Shown here one piece after another: positions 44,661-55,864 of a stretch of 64,000 nt of DNA. Below the pieces are notes generated by a model. That model searched no databases. It was given only the letters and a program-made list of their open reading frames with translations, and was not told the DNA's origin. Source of the DNA: Stutzerimonas kirkiae (GTDB taxonomy: Bacteria; Pseudomonadota; Gammaproteobacteria; Pseudomonadales; Pseudomonadaceae); the NCBI RefSeq assembly GCF_004327335.1, contig NZ_QJUO01000009.1, positions 1 through 64,000 of the forward strand, written 5' to 3'. Numbering within the stretch: position 1 is the first letter of the stretch; each line of letters starts with the position of its first letter. The position numbers and the translations under genes are program-made.

Positions 44661-45377
44661 ATGTGGATATCCCCGCACCACTGGACCGTCGACCCGGTCC
44701 CGGTGCCTGGCTGCCGGCTGGTTACGGCTCGCTTCGCCCCTGGCTGCCTGACCCGGATGCATATCGAAGGGTCCGGTATCGCATTGCCGGCTTCCATCGC
44801 CCGCTCGGTCCCACGCAGGCAGGCCGAATTCATCGCCGGCCGCCTGTGTGCACGCGACGCGCTGCTGGCACTGACCGGGCATGCGCAAACGCCCTCGATC
44901 AGCAGCGACCGCGCGCCACAATGGCCCCCCGGGGTATGCGGGTCCATCAGCCATTGCAGCGATATCGCCCTGGCGGCGGTCGCCTCCCTGGAGCGTACTG
45001 CCTGTATCGGCGTCGATATCGAGCATATCTTCGATGAACGCAAGGCCGATGAACTGCATGAGCAGATCCTGCTGCCGTGCGAACGCGAGCGCTGGTTCAC
45101 CCTGGATTCCGAGCGGCGTTGCCGATTGCTCAGCCTGACCTTCTCCATCAAGGAAAGCCTGTACAAGGCGCTCTACCCGCTTACGCGCCGGCACTTCTAT
45201 TTCGAGGACGCCGAATTGCTGGAATGGTCCGACGCCGGCCAGGCGCGGCTGCTCCTGCATATCGACCTGAACGATGAATTCACCAGTGGCCGCCTGCTCG
45301 AAGGCGGCTTTTATGAGCAGGATGGCTATATGCTGACCTGGGTCAGCCTGCCAGCGGCGCGCAACCGCAAGCAATGA
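44661..45377 (+). CDS. pcpS: Sfp/EntD-type phosphopantetheinyl transferase (PcpS-like)
   Basis: This protein of 238 aa transfers the phosphopantetheine arm of CoA to carrier-domain serines, the step that activates every T domain of the NRPSs here. Motifs are RQAEFIAGRLCARDAL, SISHCSD, the metal-binding GVDIEH (Asp119, Glu121) and FSIKESLYKALYP near 161-173. The pattern FYFEDAELLEW matches P. aeruginosa PcpS closely. Its start is two bases after the pvdS stop with no clear ribosome site of its own, so translation is probably coupled to pvdS and expression should rise in low iron. In P. aeruginosa PcpS (PA1165) is away from pvdS and serves fatty acid synthesis too. Whether this is the only such gene in the genome or a dedicated copy cannot be told. 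Confidence 0.92.
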   Translation: MWISPHHWTVDPVPVPGCRLVTARFAPGCLTRMHIEGSGIALPASIARSVPRRQAEFIAGRLCARDALLALTGHAQTPSISSDRAPQWPPGVCGSISHCSDIALAAVASLERTACIGVDIEHIFDERKADELHEQILLPCERERWFTLDSERRCRLLSLTFSIKESLYKALYPLTRRHFYFEDAELLEWSDAGQARLLLHIDLNDEFTSGRLLEGGFYEQDGYMLTWVSLPAARNRKQ

Positions 45378-45578
45378 GCGCAGAGGGTCTGTTGCAACCT
45401 GGCTTGCCAAGGGTGTGCCGTGCGCACCGGGAGTGGCGGAGCCTGTCGTCCAGATGCGCGCGCCCCGCGCCAGGGACAGTCCGTGACCAGCCCTCTACGG
45501 AAATGGCCGTGAAACCCCTTGCGATCGCCCAGCCCCCTCCATAGGCTTGCACGCCATCGACTCGCCAGGGGCATCATC

Positions 45579-46334
45579 GTGGAATTCAGCGCCGAACTTC
45601 TTCTGCTGTTCTTTCTGATCGCGATGCTCGCCGGTTGTATCGACGCCATCGCCGGCGGCGGTGGCCTGATCACCTTGCCGGCACTGCTCGCCCTGGGTAT
45701 TCCACCCGCCGCCGCGATCGCCACCAACAAGCTTGGCGCCGCAGCCGGCTCGTTCTCCTCGGCCCTGTACTTCGTGCGCATCCGCGAAGTTCACCTGGGC
45801 CGGGTGTGGCCGATGATGCTGACCACCTTCATCGGTTCGCTGACAGGCGCGCTGGTGCTGACGCGGATCGACAACTCGCTGCTGAAAAGCGTCATTCCCA
45901 TCCTGCTGATCGCTTTTTCCATCTATTTCCTGCTTTCGCCCAGGCTCGGCGAGGCCGACAAGAAGCAACTGTTGTCGCCCGCCTACTACCTGCTGCTGAT
46001 CGCTCCCGCCATCGGCTTCTACGATGGATTCTTCGGGCCGGGCACCGGGGCCTTTCTTTCCATAGGCTTCGTGCTGCTGCTCGGCTACAACATGATCAAG
46101 GCCACCGCCCATGCCAAGGTACTGAATTTCTGCAGCAACCTGGCCGCGCTGTTGTTCTTCATCCTGCATGGCGGCATCCTCTGGTCCATCGGGCTGGCGA
46201 TGCTGGCCGGGCAACTGCTCGGCGGCAACCTCGGTGCCAGGATGGCGGTGCGCAGCGGGCACCGGCTGATCCGTGTAGTGATGATCAGCGTGTCCCTGAG
46301 CATCTCCATCAAGATCCTGTTTTTCGATAGCTGA
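45579..46334 (+). CDS. TauE/SafE-family membrane permease
   Basis: This polytopic inner-membrane protein of 251 aa is of the TauE/SafE (DUF81) family, proposed sulfite or organosulfur anion exporters. Hydrophobic segments run from LLLLFFLIAMLAG to the C terminus, about eight in all. The family motifs GGGGLITLPALLALGIPPAAAIATNK near the N terminus and GFYDGFFGPGTGAFL after the midpoint are present. I chose GTG 45579 because the protein then begins just before the first membrane segment. A longer frame from 45519 would add an Arg-rich leader that looks like untranslated sequence. The substrate is unknown. It is 201 bases from the transferase gene and not obviously part of the siderophore system. 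Confidence 0.88.
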   Translation: MEFSAELLLLFFLIAMLAGCIDAIAGGGGLITLPALLALGIPPAAAIATNKLGAAAGSFSSALYFVRIREVHLGRVWPMMLTTFIGSLTGALVLTRIDNSLLKSVIPILLIAFSIYFLLSPRLGEADKKQLLSPAYYLLLIAPAIGFYDGFFGPGTGAFLSIGFVLLLGYNMIKATAHAKVLNFCSNLAALLFFILHGGILWSIGLAMLAGQLLGGNLGARMAVRSGHRLIRVVMISVSLSISIKILFFDS

Positions 46335-46378
46335 CGGACCGCCACTTCCCGCGGGACGCATGAGCGAGGTGCCTCGAC

Positions 46379-46455
46379 AAAAGCGCAGAAGGCTGGAAAG
46401 CTGGATAAAGAACAGGGGCCGTCACGCTCTTGCGTCCAGCTTCCAGCGCTCCTTT
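46379..46455. repeat. Dispersed palindromic repeat, copy A
   Basis: An imperfect palindrome built from AAGCGCAGAAGGCTGGAAAG and its complement AGCTTCCAGCGCT, with a central GTCACGCTCTTGCGTCCAGC. It is related to copies at 47402, 53464 and 55687. It lies between the permease and yigZ. Confidence 0.75.
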
Positions 46456-46481
46456 CAGCTCTATCCACGACGCGACATACC

Positions 46482-47069
46482 ATGCCCTTCACCCTCGCCA
46501 GCCCCTGTGAATACCAGGAAATCATCCGCAAGAGCCGTTTCCTGACCCACGCGGCACAGGTGGATACACCCGAACAGGCCCTGGCGTTTATCCAGCGCAT
46601 CAGCGACCCGAGCGCCAGCCATAACTGCTGGGCCTGGAAAATCGGCAACCTGTACCGTTTCAGCGATGATGGCGAGCCCGGTGGCACGGCTGGCCGCCCC
46701 ATGCTCACGGCCATCGAAGGCCAGGACTGCGACCGGCTCGTGGTGGTCACCACGCGCTGGTTCGGTGGCATACAGCTCGGTACCGGCGGGCTGGCCCGGG
46801 CCTATGGCGGTTCGGTGGCCAAGTGCTTGCAGGCCTCCGTATTGCAACCGCTGGTCACCCGCGTGCACTGCAGTTGCCACTGCCGTTTCAACGAACTGCC
46901 CATTCTCAAGTCGCGCCTGCAAGAACTTGAAGCCCTGCTGGAAGCCGAGCACTTCGATGCCGAGGGCGCCACCCTGGAGCTGGCCCTGCCCGGGGAGAAG
47001 CTGCAGGACCTGCAAGTACTTCTCAGTGATATCAGCCGTGGCCGCAGCCGCTTGCAGGTCGCCGAATGA
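46482..47069 (+). CDS. yigZ: YigZ/IMPACT-family protein
   Basis: This protein of 195 aa has the UPF0029/Impact N-terminal fold and a DUF1949-type C terminus. The conserved block reads FSDDGEPGGTAGRPMLTAIE, then VVVVTTRWFGGIQLGTGGLARAYG. Members such as E. coli YigZ have a ribonuclease-S5-like fold, and eukaryotic Impact regulates translation; the bacterial role is not settled. ATG 46482 sits directly at the family N terminus (FTLASPCEYQEIIRKSRFL). It stands alone between repeat copy A and the AT-rich region before valS. Confidence 0.9.
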   Translation: MPFTLASPCEYQEIIRKSRFLTHAAQVDTPEQALAFIQRISDPSASHNCWAWKIGNLYRFSDDGEPGGTAGRPMLTAIEGQDCDRLVVVTTRWFGGIQLGTGGLARAYGGSVAKCLQASVLQPLVTRVHCSCHCRFNELPILKSRLQELEALLEAEHFDAEGATLELALPGEKLQDLQVLLSDISRGRSRLQVAE

Positions 47070-47103
47070 AGGCCATCTTGCCCACAGTTCCTGTGGATCG
47101 AAT

Positions 47104-47325
47104 TGTGGATAAGCCCTGAGTGAATTCATGCATCGATGAATTGGCGCACCCTGCGGGAAACTGTTCACTTAGTGAGCAAAGCTCTTCATATTTCCCATAA
47201 AGTCCGCATAACACATTGATTTGTTGAATTTTTATCCAAAAACAAGAGCTGTCGACGTTTTGTCACAAGCCCTGTAAAGCAAACAATGACTTATGCCCGA
47301 TTCCCGTGGAGAAAACTGTGGATAA
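47104..47325 (+). promoter_or_regulatory. Pair of DnaA-box-like sites in AT-rich DNA
   Basis: TGTGGATAA occurs exactly at 47104-47112 and 47317-47325 (the complement of the TTATCCACA DnaA box). A partial TGTGGAT lies at 47092 and an imperfect inverse site (TTATCCAAA) lies between them. This is not the chromosomal origin by context, since no dnaA, dnaN or rpmH is near. It might be a DnaA-titration or regulatory site. Confidence 0.35.
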
Positions 47326-47401
47326 GACTGGGAATAAGCGCCGCAACCCCGATGGTTCCTGAGCCCGGAAGGACTGTTCATTTATTGACCAAGCACTTTC
47401 G

Positions 47402-47500
47402 AAAAAGCGCTGGAGGCTGGAAAGCCGGACGAAAAACACCGGCTGCCACGCTCTTTCGTCCAGCCAAGCCTTCCAGCGCTGTTTTCGGCTGTTTGCTGTG
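47402..47500. repeat. Dispersed palindromic repeat, copy B
   Basis: AAAAAGCGCTGGAGGCTGGA begins the left half; TTTCGTCCAGCC and CCTTCCAGCGCTGTTTTCGG form the right half. It shares its right extension (CTGTTTTCGGCTGTTTGC) with copy C. Confidence 0.8.
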
Positions 47501-47606
47501 CAAGCGCGATTGCCCTGGAGATATCCCTTGCCGTTATCGGCTTTTCGCCCCTACCTCGCTATACTGCCCGGCTTTACCGTTCATCCTGATGCAAGGGTCC
47601 CGCCGC

Positions 47607-50441
<2,835 letters not shown>

Positions 50442-50549
50442 CGGGCTGGCGTGCATAGACTGCACGCAGTATCACGAAGGATGCCGGGTTGTGCATTACC
50501 GCCAACCCCGGGCAAGACAACAAACGCTGACCTTTTCCAGGAGATACCC

Positions 50550-51524
50550 ATGCTGCTAGCCAAGAACAAATGGCTGTCCCTCGGCGCTCTGGCCCTGGCC
50601 ATTGCCGCCCCGCTCCACGGTTTCGCCACCGAGCAGAAATCCGTCGCGGTGACCGCCATCGTCGAGCACCCGGCGCTGGATGCGGTGCGCGACGGCGTGC
50701 GCGCGGTGCTGGCGGAAGCCGGCTACGAGGAAGGCAGGAATCTCAAGTGGCAGTACCAGAGTGCCCAGGGCAACACCGGTACCGCCGCGCAGATCGCCCG
50801 CAAGTACATCGGTGACCGCCCGGACGCCATCGTCGCCATCGGTACGCCCTCGGCCCAGGCCGTGGTCGCCGCCAGCAAGAGCGTTCCCCTGGTGTTCTCC
50901 GCCGTCACCGACCCGGTCGGCGCACAATTGACACCCAGTTGGGAGGCCTCCGGCACCAATGTCACCGGCGCCTCGGACAAGCTGGAGCTGGAGCGCCAGA
51001 TCGACCTGATCAAACGCATCCTGCCCGAGGCCAAGCGTGTCGGTATCGTCTACAACCCCGGCGAAGCCAACTCGGCGGTGGTGGTCAAGGAACTCAAGGA
51101 ACTGCTGCCCAGGCACGGCCTGACCCTGGTCGAAGCCGCCGCGCCGCGCTCGGTGGATGTCGGCAGCGCCGCGCGCAGCCTGGTCGGCAAGGTCGACGTG
51201 ATCTACAGCAACACCGATAACAACGTGGTTTCCGCCTACGAGGCGCTGGTCAAGGTCGGCAACGACACCAGGACCCCGTTGATCGCTTCCGACACCGGCA
51301 GCGTCGAACGTGGCGCCATCGCCGCCCTCGGCGTGGACTACCTGGACCTCGGCAAGCAGACCGGGCGCATCGTCGTGCGCATCCTCGAAGGCGAGCAGCC
51401 GGGCAGCATCGCGCCGCAGACCAGCGAGAACCTGGAACTGTTCCTGAATGCCGGCGCCGCCCGCAAACAGGGTGTGACGTTGTCCAGCGAACTGCTCGAA
51501 TCGGCCACCAAAGTCATCGAGTAA
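50550..51524 (+). CDS. ABC transporter substrate-binding protein (ABC_sub_bind family, TrpX-like)
   Basis: This periplasmic protein of 324 aa has a signal peptide (KNKWLSLGALALAIAAPLHGFA) and two Rossmann-like lobes. The PF04392 pattern is visible: VTAIVEHPALDAVRDGVR, ARKYIGDRPDAIVAIGTPSA, then VFSAVTDPVGAQL. In streptococci relatives (TrpX) belong to tryptophan uptake systems; in Pseudomonas the substrate is unproven. ATG 50550 has AGGAG eight bases before. A permease and ATPase follow but are separated by 246 bases that contain a hairpin and a MITE-like element. It corresponds to the P. aeruginosa PA3836 position after valS. Confidence 0.9.
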   Translation: MLLAKNKWLSLGALALAIAAPLHGFATEQKSVAVTAIVEHPALDAVRDGVRAVLAEAGYEEGRNLKWQYQSAQGNTGTAAQIARKYIGDRPDAIVAIGTPSAQAVVAASKSVPLVFSAVTDPVGAQLTPSWEASGTNVTGASDKLELERQIDLIKRILPEAKRVGIVYNPGEANSAVVVKELKELLPRHGLTLVEAAAPRSVDVGSAARSLVGKVDVIYSNTDNNVVSAYEALVKVGNDTRTPLIASDTGSVERGAIAALGVDYLDLGKQTGRIVVRILEGEQPGSIAPQTSENLELFLNAGAARKQGVTLSSELLESATKVIE

Positions 51525-51530
51525 GCCAAC

Positions 51531-51556
51531 GGCGGCGGGGCCCATGGCCCGCCGCC
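51531..51556 (+). terminator. GC-rich hairpin after the binding-protein gene
   Basis: GGCGGCGGG and CCCGCCGCC pair around a short loop seven bases after the stop. There is no T run, so it may be an attenuator or an mRNA-stabilising structure rather than a full terminator. Confidence 0.4.
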
Positions 51557-51606
51557 ACGATCGTCGAACAGTGCCACCCCGCCCGGCAGGCGGGTCGGTT
51601 CACCTG

Positions 51607-51746
51607 GAACCTGTTCACGATCTCGCGAGCTAGAACCCTGCAAGGCAAGAACAGGCGAGGAAGCGAAGTTTACGAGTGGTAAATGAGCATTCCGAGCCTG
51701 TTTTCAACGCAACAGGGCCGACGCGCAGCAGATCGTGAACAGGTTC
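51607..51746. mobile_element. 140-bp MITE-like element with 17-bp perfect terminal inverted repeats
   Basis: GAACCTGTTCACGATCT at the left end and its exact complement at 51730-51746 bound a non-coding interior (including TTTACGAGTGGTAAATGAGC). I recall closely similar intergenic elements in other Pseudomonas genomes. It lies inside the transporter operon and ends 24 bases before the permease start. Confidence 0.75.
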
Positions 51747-51770
51747 TTACCCAGCCTGGTCAAATAACCC

Positions 51771-52661
51771 ATGTCTTTGTTTTCCTTTCTCGGTGCCCTG
51801 GAAATCGGCCTGATCTTCAGCCTGGTCGCCCTGGGCGTGTTCATTTCCTTTCGCCTGCTGCGCTTCCCCGACCTGACCGTTGACGGCAGCTTCCCGCTGG
51901 GCGGCGCCGTCTGCGCGATCCTTATCGCCAATGGCAGCGACCCGTTCCTGGCCACCCTGCTCGCCACCTTCGCCGGCGCCGCGGCCGGGCTGGTCACCGG
52001 GTGGCTGAACGTCAAGCTGAAGATCATGGACCTACTGGCCAGCATCCTGATCATGATCGCCCTGTACTCGATCAACCTGCGCATCATGGGTGGCCCGAAT
52101 GTACCGCTGATCACCTCGCCGACACTGTTCAGCGTATTGCAACCGGAATGGCTGGACGACTATATCGCCCGCCCGCTGATCCTGCTGCTGGTGATCGTCG
52201 CGGCCAAGTTGGCGCTGGACTGGTTCTTCTCCACCCAGACCGGCCTGGCGATCCGCGCCACCGGTTCCAACGGGCGCATGGCACGCGCCCAGGGCATCAA
52301 CTCAGGGGCCATGGTGCTGCTCGGCATGGCCGTCTCCAATGCCCTGGTGGCGCTGGCCGGCGCGCTGTTCGCGCAGTCCCAGGGCGGCGCCGACATTTCC
52401 ATGGGGGTCGGCACCATCGTCATCGGCCTGGCGGCAGTGATCGTCGGCGAGAGCATCCTGCCGGCGCGCCGGCTGTTCTACCTGACCCTGGCGGTAATCC
52501 TCGGCGCCATCGTCTACCGCTTCTTCATCGCCCTGGCGCTGAACAGCGACTTCATCGGCCTGCAGGCCCAGGACCTGAACCTGGTCACAGCGGTACTGGT
52601 CACCGTCGCCCTGGTCATCCCGCTCTTGAAGAAACGCCTGACCAGCGGCCGGAGGAACTGA
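51771..52661 (+). CDS. ABC transporter permease (BPD_transp_2/LivH-like)
   Basis: This inner-membrane permease of 296 aa has about eight to nine hydrophobic segments. The branched-chain-type signature is visible in DLTVDGSFPLGGAVCAIL near the N terminus and RATGSNGRMARAQGIN in the cytoplasmic loop that contacts the ATPase. It is the membrane partner of the binding protein upstream and the ATPase one base downstream. No ribosome site is visible before ATG 51771, where the MITE-like element ends close by, so the insertion may have replaced the native leader or translation may start in an unusual way. Confidence 0.92.
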   Translation: MSLFSFLGALEIGLIFSLVALGVFISFRLLRFPDLTVDGSFPLGGAVCAILIANGSDPFLATLLATFAGAAAGLVTGWLNVKLKIMDLLASILIMIALYSINLRIMGGPNVPLITSPTLFSVLQPEWLDDYIARPLILLLVIVAAKLALDWFFSTQTGLAIRATGSNGRMARAQGINSGAMVLLGMAVSNALVALAGALFAQSQGGADISMGVGTIVIGLAAVIVGESILPARRLFYLTLAVILGAIVYRFFIALALNSDFIGLQAQDLNLVTAVLVTVALVIPLLKKRLTSGRRN

Positions 52662-52662
52662 C

Positions 52663-53457
52663 ATGCTCAGCGCGAACAACCTGCACATCACCTTCAACGC
52701 CGGCACGCCGATCGAGACCCGGGCGCTGCAAGGGCTGTCCCTGGACATCCCCACCGGGCAGTTCGTCACGGTGATCGGCACCAACGGCGCCGGCAAATCG
52801 ACCTTCCTCAACGCGGTGTCCGGCGACCTGCCGGTGGACAGCGGCGCGATCCTCATCGACGGCGCCGATGTCACCCGGCAACCGGTCTGGGAGCGTGCCA
52901 ACCGCGTCGCCCGCGTGTTCCAGGACCCCATGGCGGGCACCTGCGAGGACCTGAGCATCGAGGAAAACATGGCCCTGGCGCAGGAGCGCGGCCATCGCCG
53001 CGGCCTCGGCCGGGCCGTGAAGGCGGCCATGCGCGACGACTTCCGCGCCAGCCTGGCGACCCTCGGCCTGGGCCTGGAGAACCGCCTGGGCGACCGTATC
53101 GGCCTGCTCTCCGGCGGCCAGCGCCAGGCGGTCAGCCTGCTGATGGCGGCCCTGCAGCCCTCGCGCATCCTGCTGCTGGACGAACACACCGCCGCCCTCG
53201 ACCCGCGCACCGCCGACTTCGTGCTGCAACTGACCGCGCGCATCGTCGCCGAGAAACGCCTGACCACCATGATGGTCACCCACAGCATGCGCCAGGCGCT
53301 GGATGTCGGCGACCGCACGGTGATGCTGCACCAGGGCCAGGTGGTACTGGACGTCAGCGGCGACGAGCGCCAGGGCCTGGACGTGCCGGACCTGTTGCAG
53401 ATGTTCGAGAAGGTGCGTGGCGAGCAGGTCAGCGACGATGCCTTGCTGCTGAGCTGA
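52663..53457 (+). CDS. ABC transporter ATP-binding protein
   Basis: This ATPase of 264 aa belongs to the transporter above. Walker A is GTNGAGKSTF near residue 40, the signature is LSGGQRQAVSLL near 149, Walker B is ILLLDEH near 169, and the switch histidine is in TMMVTHS. The Q-loop region is FQDPMAGTCEDLSIEEN. It begins one base after the permease stop, a tight operon. It is the last gene of the unit; a partial repeat copy follows. Confidence 0.95.
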   Translation: MLSANNLHITFNAGTPIETRALQGLSLDIPTGQFVTVIGTNGAGKSTFLNAVSGDLPVDSGAILIDGADVTRQPVWERANRVARVFQDPMAGTCEDLSIEENMALAQERGHRRGLGRAVKAAMRDDFRASLATLGLGLENRLGDRIGLLSGGQRQAVSLLMAALQPSRILLLDEHTAALDPRTADFVLQLTARIVAEKRLTTMMVTHSMRQALDVGDRTVMLHQGQVVLDVSGDERQGLDVPDLLQMFEKVRGEQVSDDALLLS

Positions 53458-53463
53458 GCCCTG

Positions 53464-53535
53464 GCCGCTCTTTCGTCCAGCCTCAAGCCTTCCAGCGCTG
53501 TTTTCGGCTGTTTGCCGCGCATGGCGCGCTTGCCC
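53464..53535. repeat. Dispersed palindromic repeat, copy C (partial)
   Basis: Only the right half is kept: GCTCTTTCGTCCAGCC, then GCCTTCCAGCGCTG and TTTTCGGCTGTTTGC. It continues with GCGCGCTTGCCCTG as copy B continues with GCGCGATTGCCCTG, so the unit may be longer than the palindrome. Confidence 0.7.
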
Positions 53536-53687
53536 TGCGAGCCTTGGTGCCATGAGCCTGAAAAATGATAGCGGTGTGCCATACTGGCAAAAGCGGTATG
53601 ACAGGGACGTCATCGGGCGCCTGTCTATCTGCTGATTGCCGGCCAGACTCTGGCCACCACTTCAAGGCCTATGCAAGGAGCTTCACC

Positions 53688-55667
53688 ATGGCGCTGATGG
53701 ACTCACCCCGGCGTACCCCGGCACTTGGTATTTCCCTCGGTATTTTCGCACTCACCCTATCGCCGAACGGCTGGGCCGAAGAGCTGGCCCTGGCTACCGT
53801 CAGCGATCCGCCCAAGCTGGAATCGCGTGATCGGCAGGCGTCCAGCCCCAACCTCCTGTCGCAGCCCGGCGGCGCCCACCTGCAACTGCGCGTGCAGCAG
53901 ACCCCGGGCGAACTCTACAACCCGGCCAGCGGTCGCAGGGAACAGGTCAACCTGCGCAGCTACCAAGGCCCCCAGGTGGACCCAAGCACGCCGTTCATTT
54001 CACCGACCATCGAAGTGCAGCCAGGCGAAACCGCCCGCATCAGCCTGAGCAACGAGCTGGCCGCCGATGCCACCTGCAACCGCGAAGGCGGCGACATCAA
54101 CCAGCCGCACTGTTTCAACGGCACCAACCTGCACGCCCACGGATTATGGGTGAGCCCCGCGGGCAACAGTGACAATGTCCTGCTGAGCATCAACCCTGGC
54201 GTTCAATTCGAGTACGAATACAACATCCCCAGCGACCATCCCGCCGGCACCTTCTGGTATCACACCCACCTGCACGGCTCCACCGCCCTGCAGGTCTCCA
54301 GCGGGATGGCCGGCGCATTGATCGTACGCGGCAATCGCCTGCCCGACGGAAACAGCAACGGCGACCTGGACACCCTGCTCAAGCCAACCGCCACGCAACC
54401 CTTTCGCGAGCGCCTGGTGGTGCTGCAGCAAATCCAGTACGCCTGCCGCGACCAGGACAACAGCATCAAGCGCAACCCTGACAAAACCTACCGTTGCGAC
54501 CCGGGCGACGTTGGCACGATTGACGACTATGACCTGTTCGGCCCCGGTGAGTGGGCCACCTCGGGCCGCTATACCAGTATCAATGGCCGGGTCTTGCCGC
54601 TATTCACGGAGGCCACCAGCGGCCAGGTCGAACGCTGGCGGGTCATCCATGGTGGCGTTCGCGACACCATCAGCCTGCAATTCCGCAAGCTGCAAAGCAA
54701 TGAACTGCCCGCCACGCTCGACCTGGCCACACAGCGGTCCCTGCTGCAGCAGCAATGCGCCGGCAAACCCTTGCCCCAGCACCGGGTGGCCGCCGATGGC
54801 CTGACCCTGGCGGAGGTGCAGACCAGCGAGCAAACGGTCTATCAACCGGGCTATCGCTGGGACACCCTGATGGTGTTCCCCGAACCCGGTATCTACTGCG
54901 TGATCGATGCCGCCACGCCAGCCGCCGCCTCGGTCGACCGCAACGGCCTGTCCCCCGCCCTGCTCGGCTTCGTGCAGGTGGCCCAGGGCGGCAGCGTGCA
55001 AGGCGACAGCCGGCGCTACCTGACCAACGCACTGCTGGAGGCCGCCAAGGCAAACATCCCCGGGCAGGTGGCGGCAAGCGTTGCCAAGGACCTGGAAAAT
55101 GGGCTGAAACTCACTCGTTTCGTTCCTCATCCCACTATCCAGGACGATGAACTGACTGGCAGCCAGACCCTGACCTTCAACATCGTCAATGACCCCGATG
55201 GGAACGGCTTTCGTTTCGAGGTAAACGATCAGTCCTTCCAGCCTGGACGGATAGACCGCTCGCTGACCTTGGGCGACGTGGAGGAATGGACCCTGAACTC
55301 CAGGACGGTGGGCCACCCTTTCCATATTCACGTCAACCCCTTCCAGATCGTCAAGATCCTCGACCCGGACGGCAAGGATGTGAGCGCTCCCGGGGCCGTC
55401 GACCGCCAGGGCGAGGACATCGACACCCAGTATGCGGGCCTCAAGGGCGTATGGAAGGACACCCTGTGGGTGAAGAACCTGGGAGGGGAATTGAAGGTCG
55501 ATCCACCCCTGCCGCCCTCCCGCCCCTATACGCTGGTGGTCAGAACCCGTTACCAACGCTACATCGGTGATTTCGTCCTGCACTGCCACATCCTCGACCA
55601 CGAGGACCAGGGCATGATGCAACTGGTACGCATCGGACTGCCCGGCGGCGACGCCCACGGCCACTAG
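53688..55667 (+). CDS. Periplasmic multicopper oxidase
   Basis: This protein of 659 aa has an N-terminal signal peptide (GISLGIFALTLSPNGWAEE). All four copper motifs are present: LHAHGLW near residue 149, WYHTHLHGS near 190, HPFHIHVNPF near 543 and HCHILDHEDQGMM near 632. The last supplies the type 1 copper ligands, with Met in the axial position. Such enzymes couple four one-electron oxidations to reduction of O2 to water; substrates range from Cu(I) or Fe(II) to phenols and cannot be told here. ATG 53688 has AAGGAG seven bases before. It stands alone between two repeat copies. A ferroxidase role would fit near an iron locus but is conjecture. Confidence 0.9.
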   Translation: MALMDSPRRTPALGISLGIFALTLSPNGWAEELALATVSDPPKLESRDRQASSPNLLSQPGGAHLQLRVQQTPGELYNPASGRREQVNLRSYQGPQVDPSTPFISPTIEVQPGETARISLSNELAADATCNREGGDINQPHCFNGTNLHAHGLWVSPAGNSDNVLLSINPGVQFEYEYNIPSDHPAGTFWYHTHLHGSTALQVSSGMAGALIVRGNRLPDGNSNGDLDTLLKPTATQPFRERLVVLQQIQYACRDQDNSIKRNPDKTYRCDPGDVGTIDDYDLFGPGEWATSGRYTSINGRVLPLFTEATSGQVERWRVIHGGVRDTISLQFRKLQSNELPATLDLATQRSLLQQQCAGKPLPQHRVAADGLTLAEVQTSEQTVYQPGYRWDTLMVFPEPGIYCVIDAATPAAASVDRNGLSPALLGFVQVAQGGSVQGDSRRYLTNALLEAAKANIPGQVAASVAKDLENGLKLTRFVPHPTIQDDELTGSQTLTFNIVNDPDGNGFRFEVNDQSFQPGRIDRSLTLGDVEEWTLNSRTVGHPFHIHVNPFQIVKILDPDGKDVSAPGAVDRQGEDIDTQYAGLKGVWKDTLWVKNLGGELKVDPPLPPSRPYTLVVRTRYQRYIGDFVLHCHILDHEDQGMMQLVRIGLPGGDAHGH

Positions 55668-55686
55668 ACCGATAAGGGGCTTCGAT

Positions 55687-55766
55687 AAAAGCGCTGGAGG
55701 CTGGAAAGCTGGACGAAAACAGCGGCTATCACGCTCTTTCCTCCAGCCTTCCAGCGCTCTTTTTGG
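55687..55766. repeat. Dispersed palindromic repeat, copy D
   Basis: AAAAGCGCTGGAGGCTGGAA opens the left half; GCTCTTTCCTCCAGCC and TTCCAGCGCTCTTTTT close the right half. This is the most complete symmetrical copy. It lies just past the multicopper oxidase and may also act as its terminator, because a T run follows the stem. Confidence 0.8.
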
Positions 55767-55864
55767 CGCGTTGCCATGCATCGCGCGAACCGCCGAGAAC
55801 GCCTACTGCCCAATGGGCGCATTCCAGCTAGAATCGCGTCTTCTGTTTCAATCCAAGAGTTGCC

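Larger units (their letters stand above)
47070..47606. other. Long intergenic region before valS
   Basis: Of these 537 bases, the first 270 are AT-rich and carry DnaA-box-like TGTGGATAA sites. The last 200 hold repeat copy B and then the valS leader. A frame open from 47286 joins valS but crosses the repeat and has no family similarity, so it is not counted as coding. Confidence 0.6.

Noticed and set aside
47070-47330. Chromosomal or plasmid replication origin
   Set aside because: Only two exact DnaA boxes and no dnaA, dnaN, parAB or rep gene nearby; kept as a weak regulatory observation only.
47286-47606. In-frame N-terminal extension of valS
   Set aside because: It crosses a dispersed palindromic repeat and AT-rich non-coding DNA and has no similarity to valyl-tRNA synthetases, whose start [11 protein letters not shown] is at 47607.
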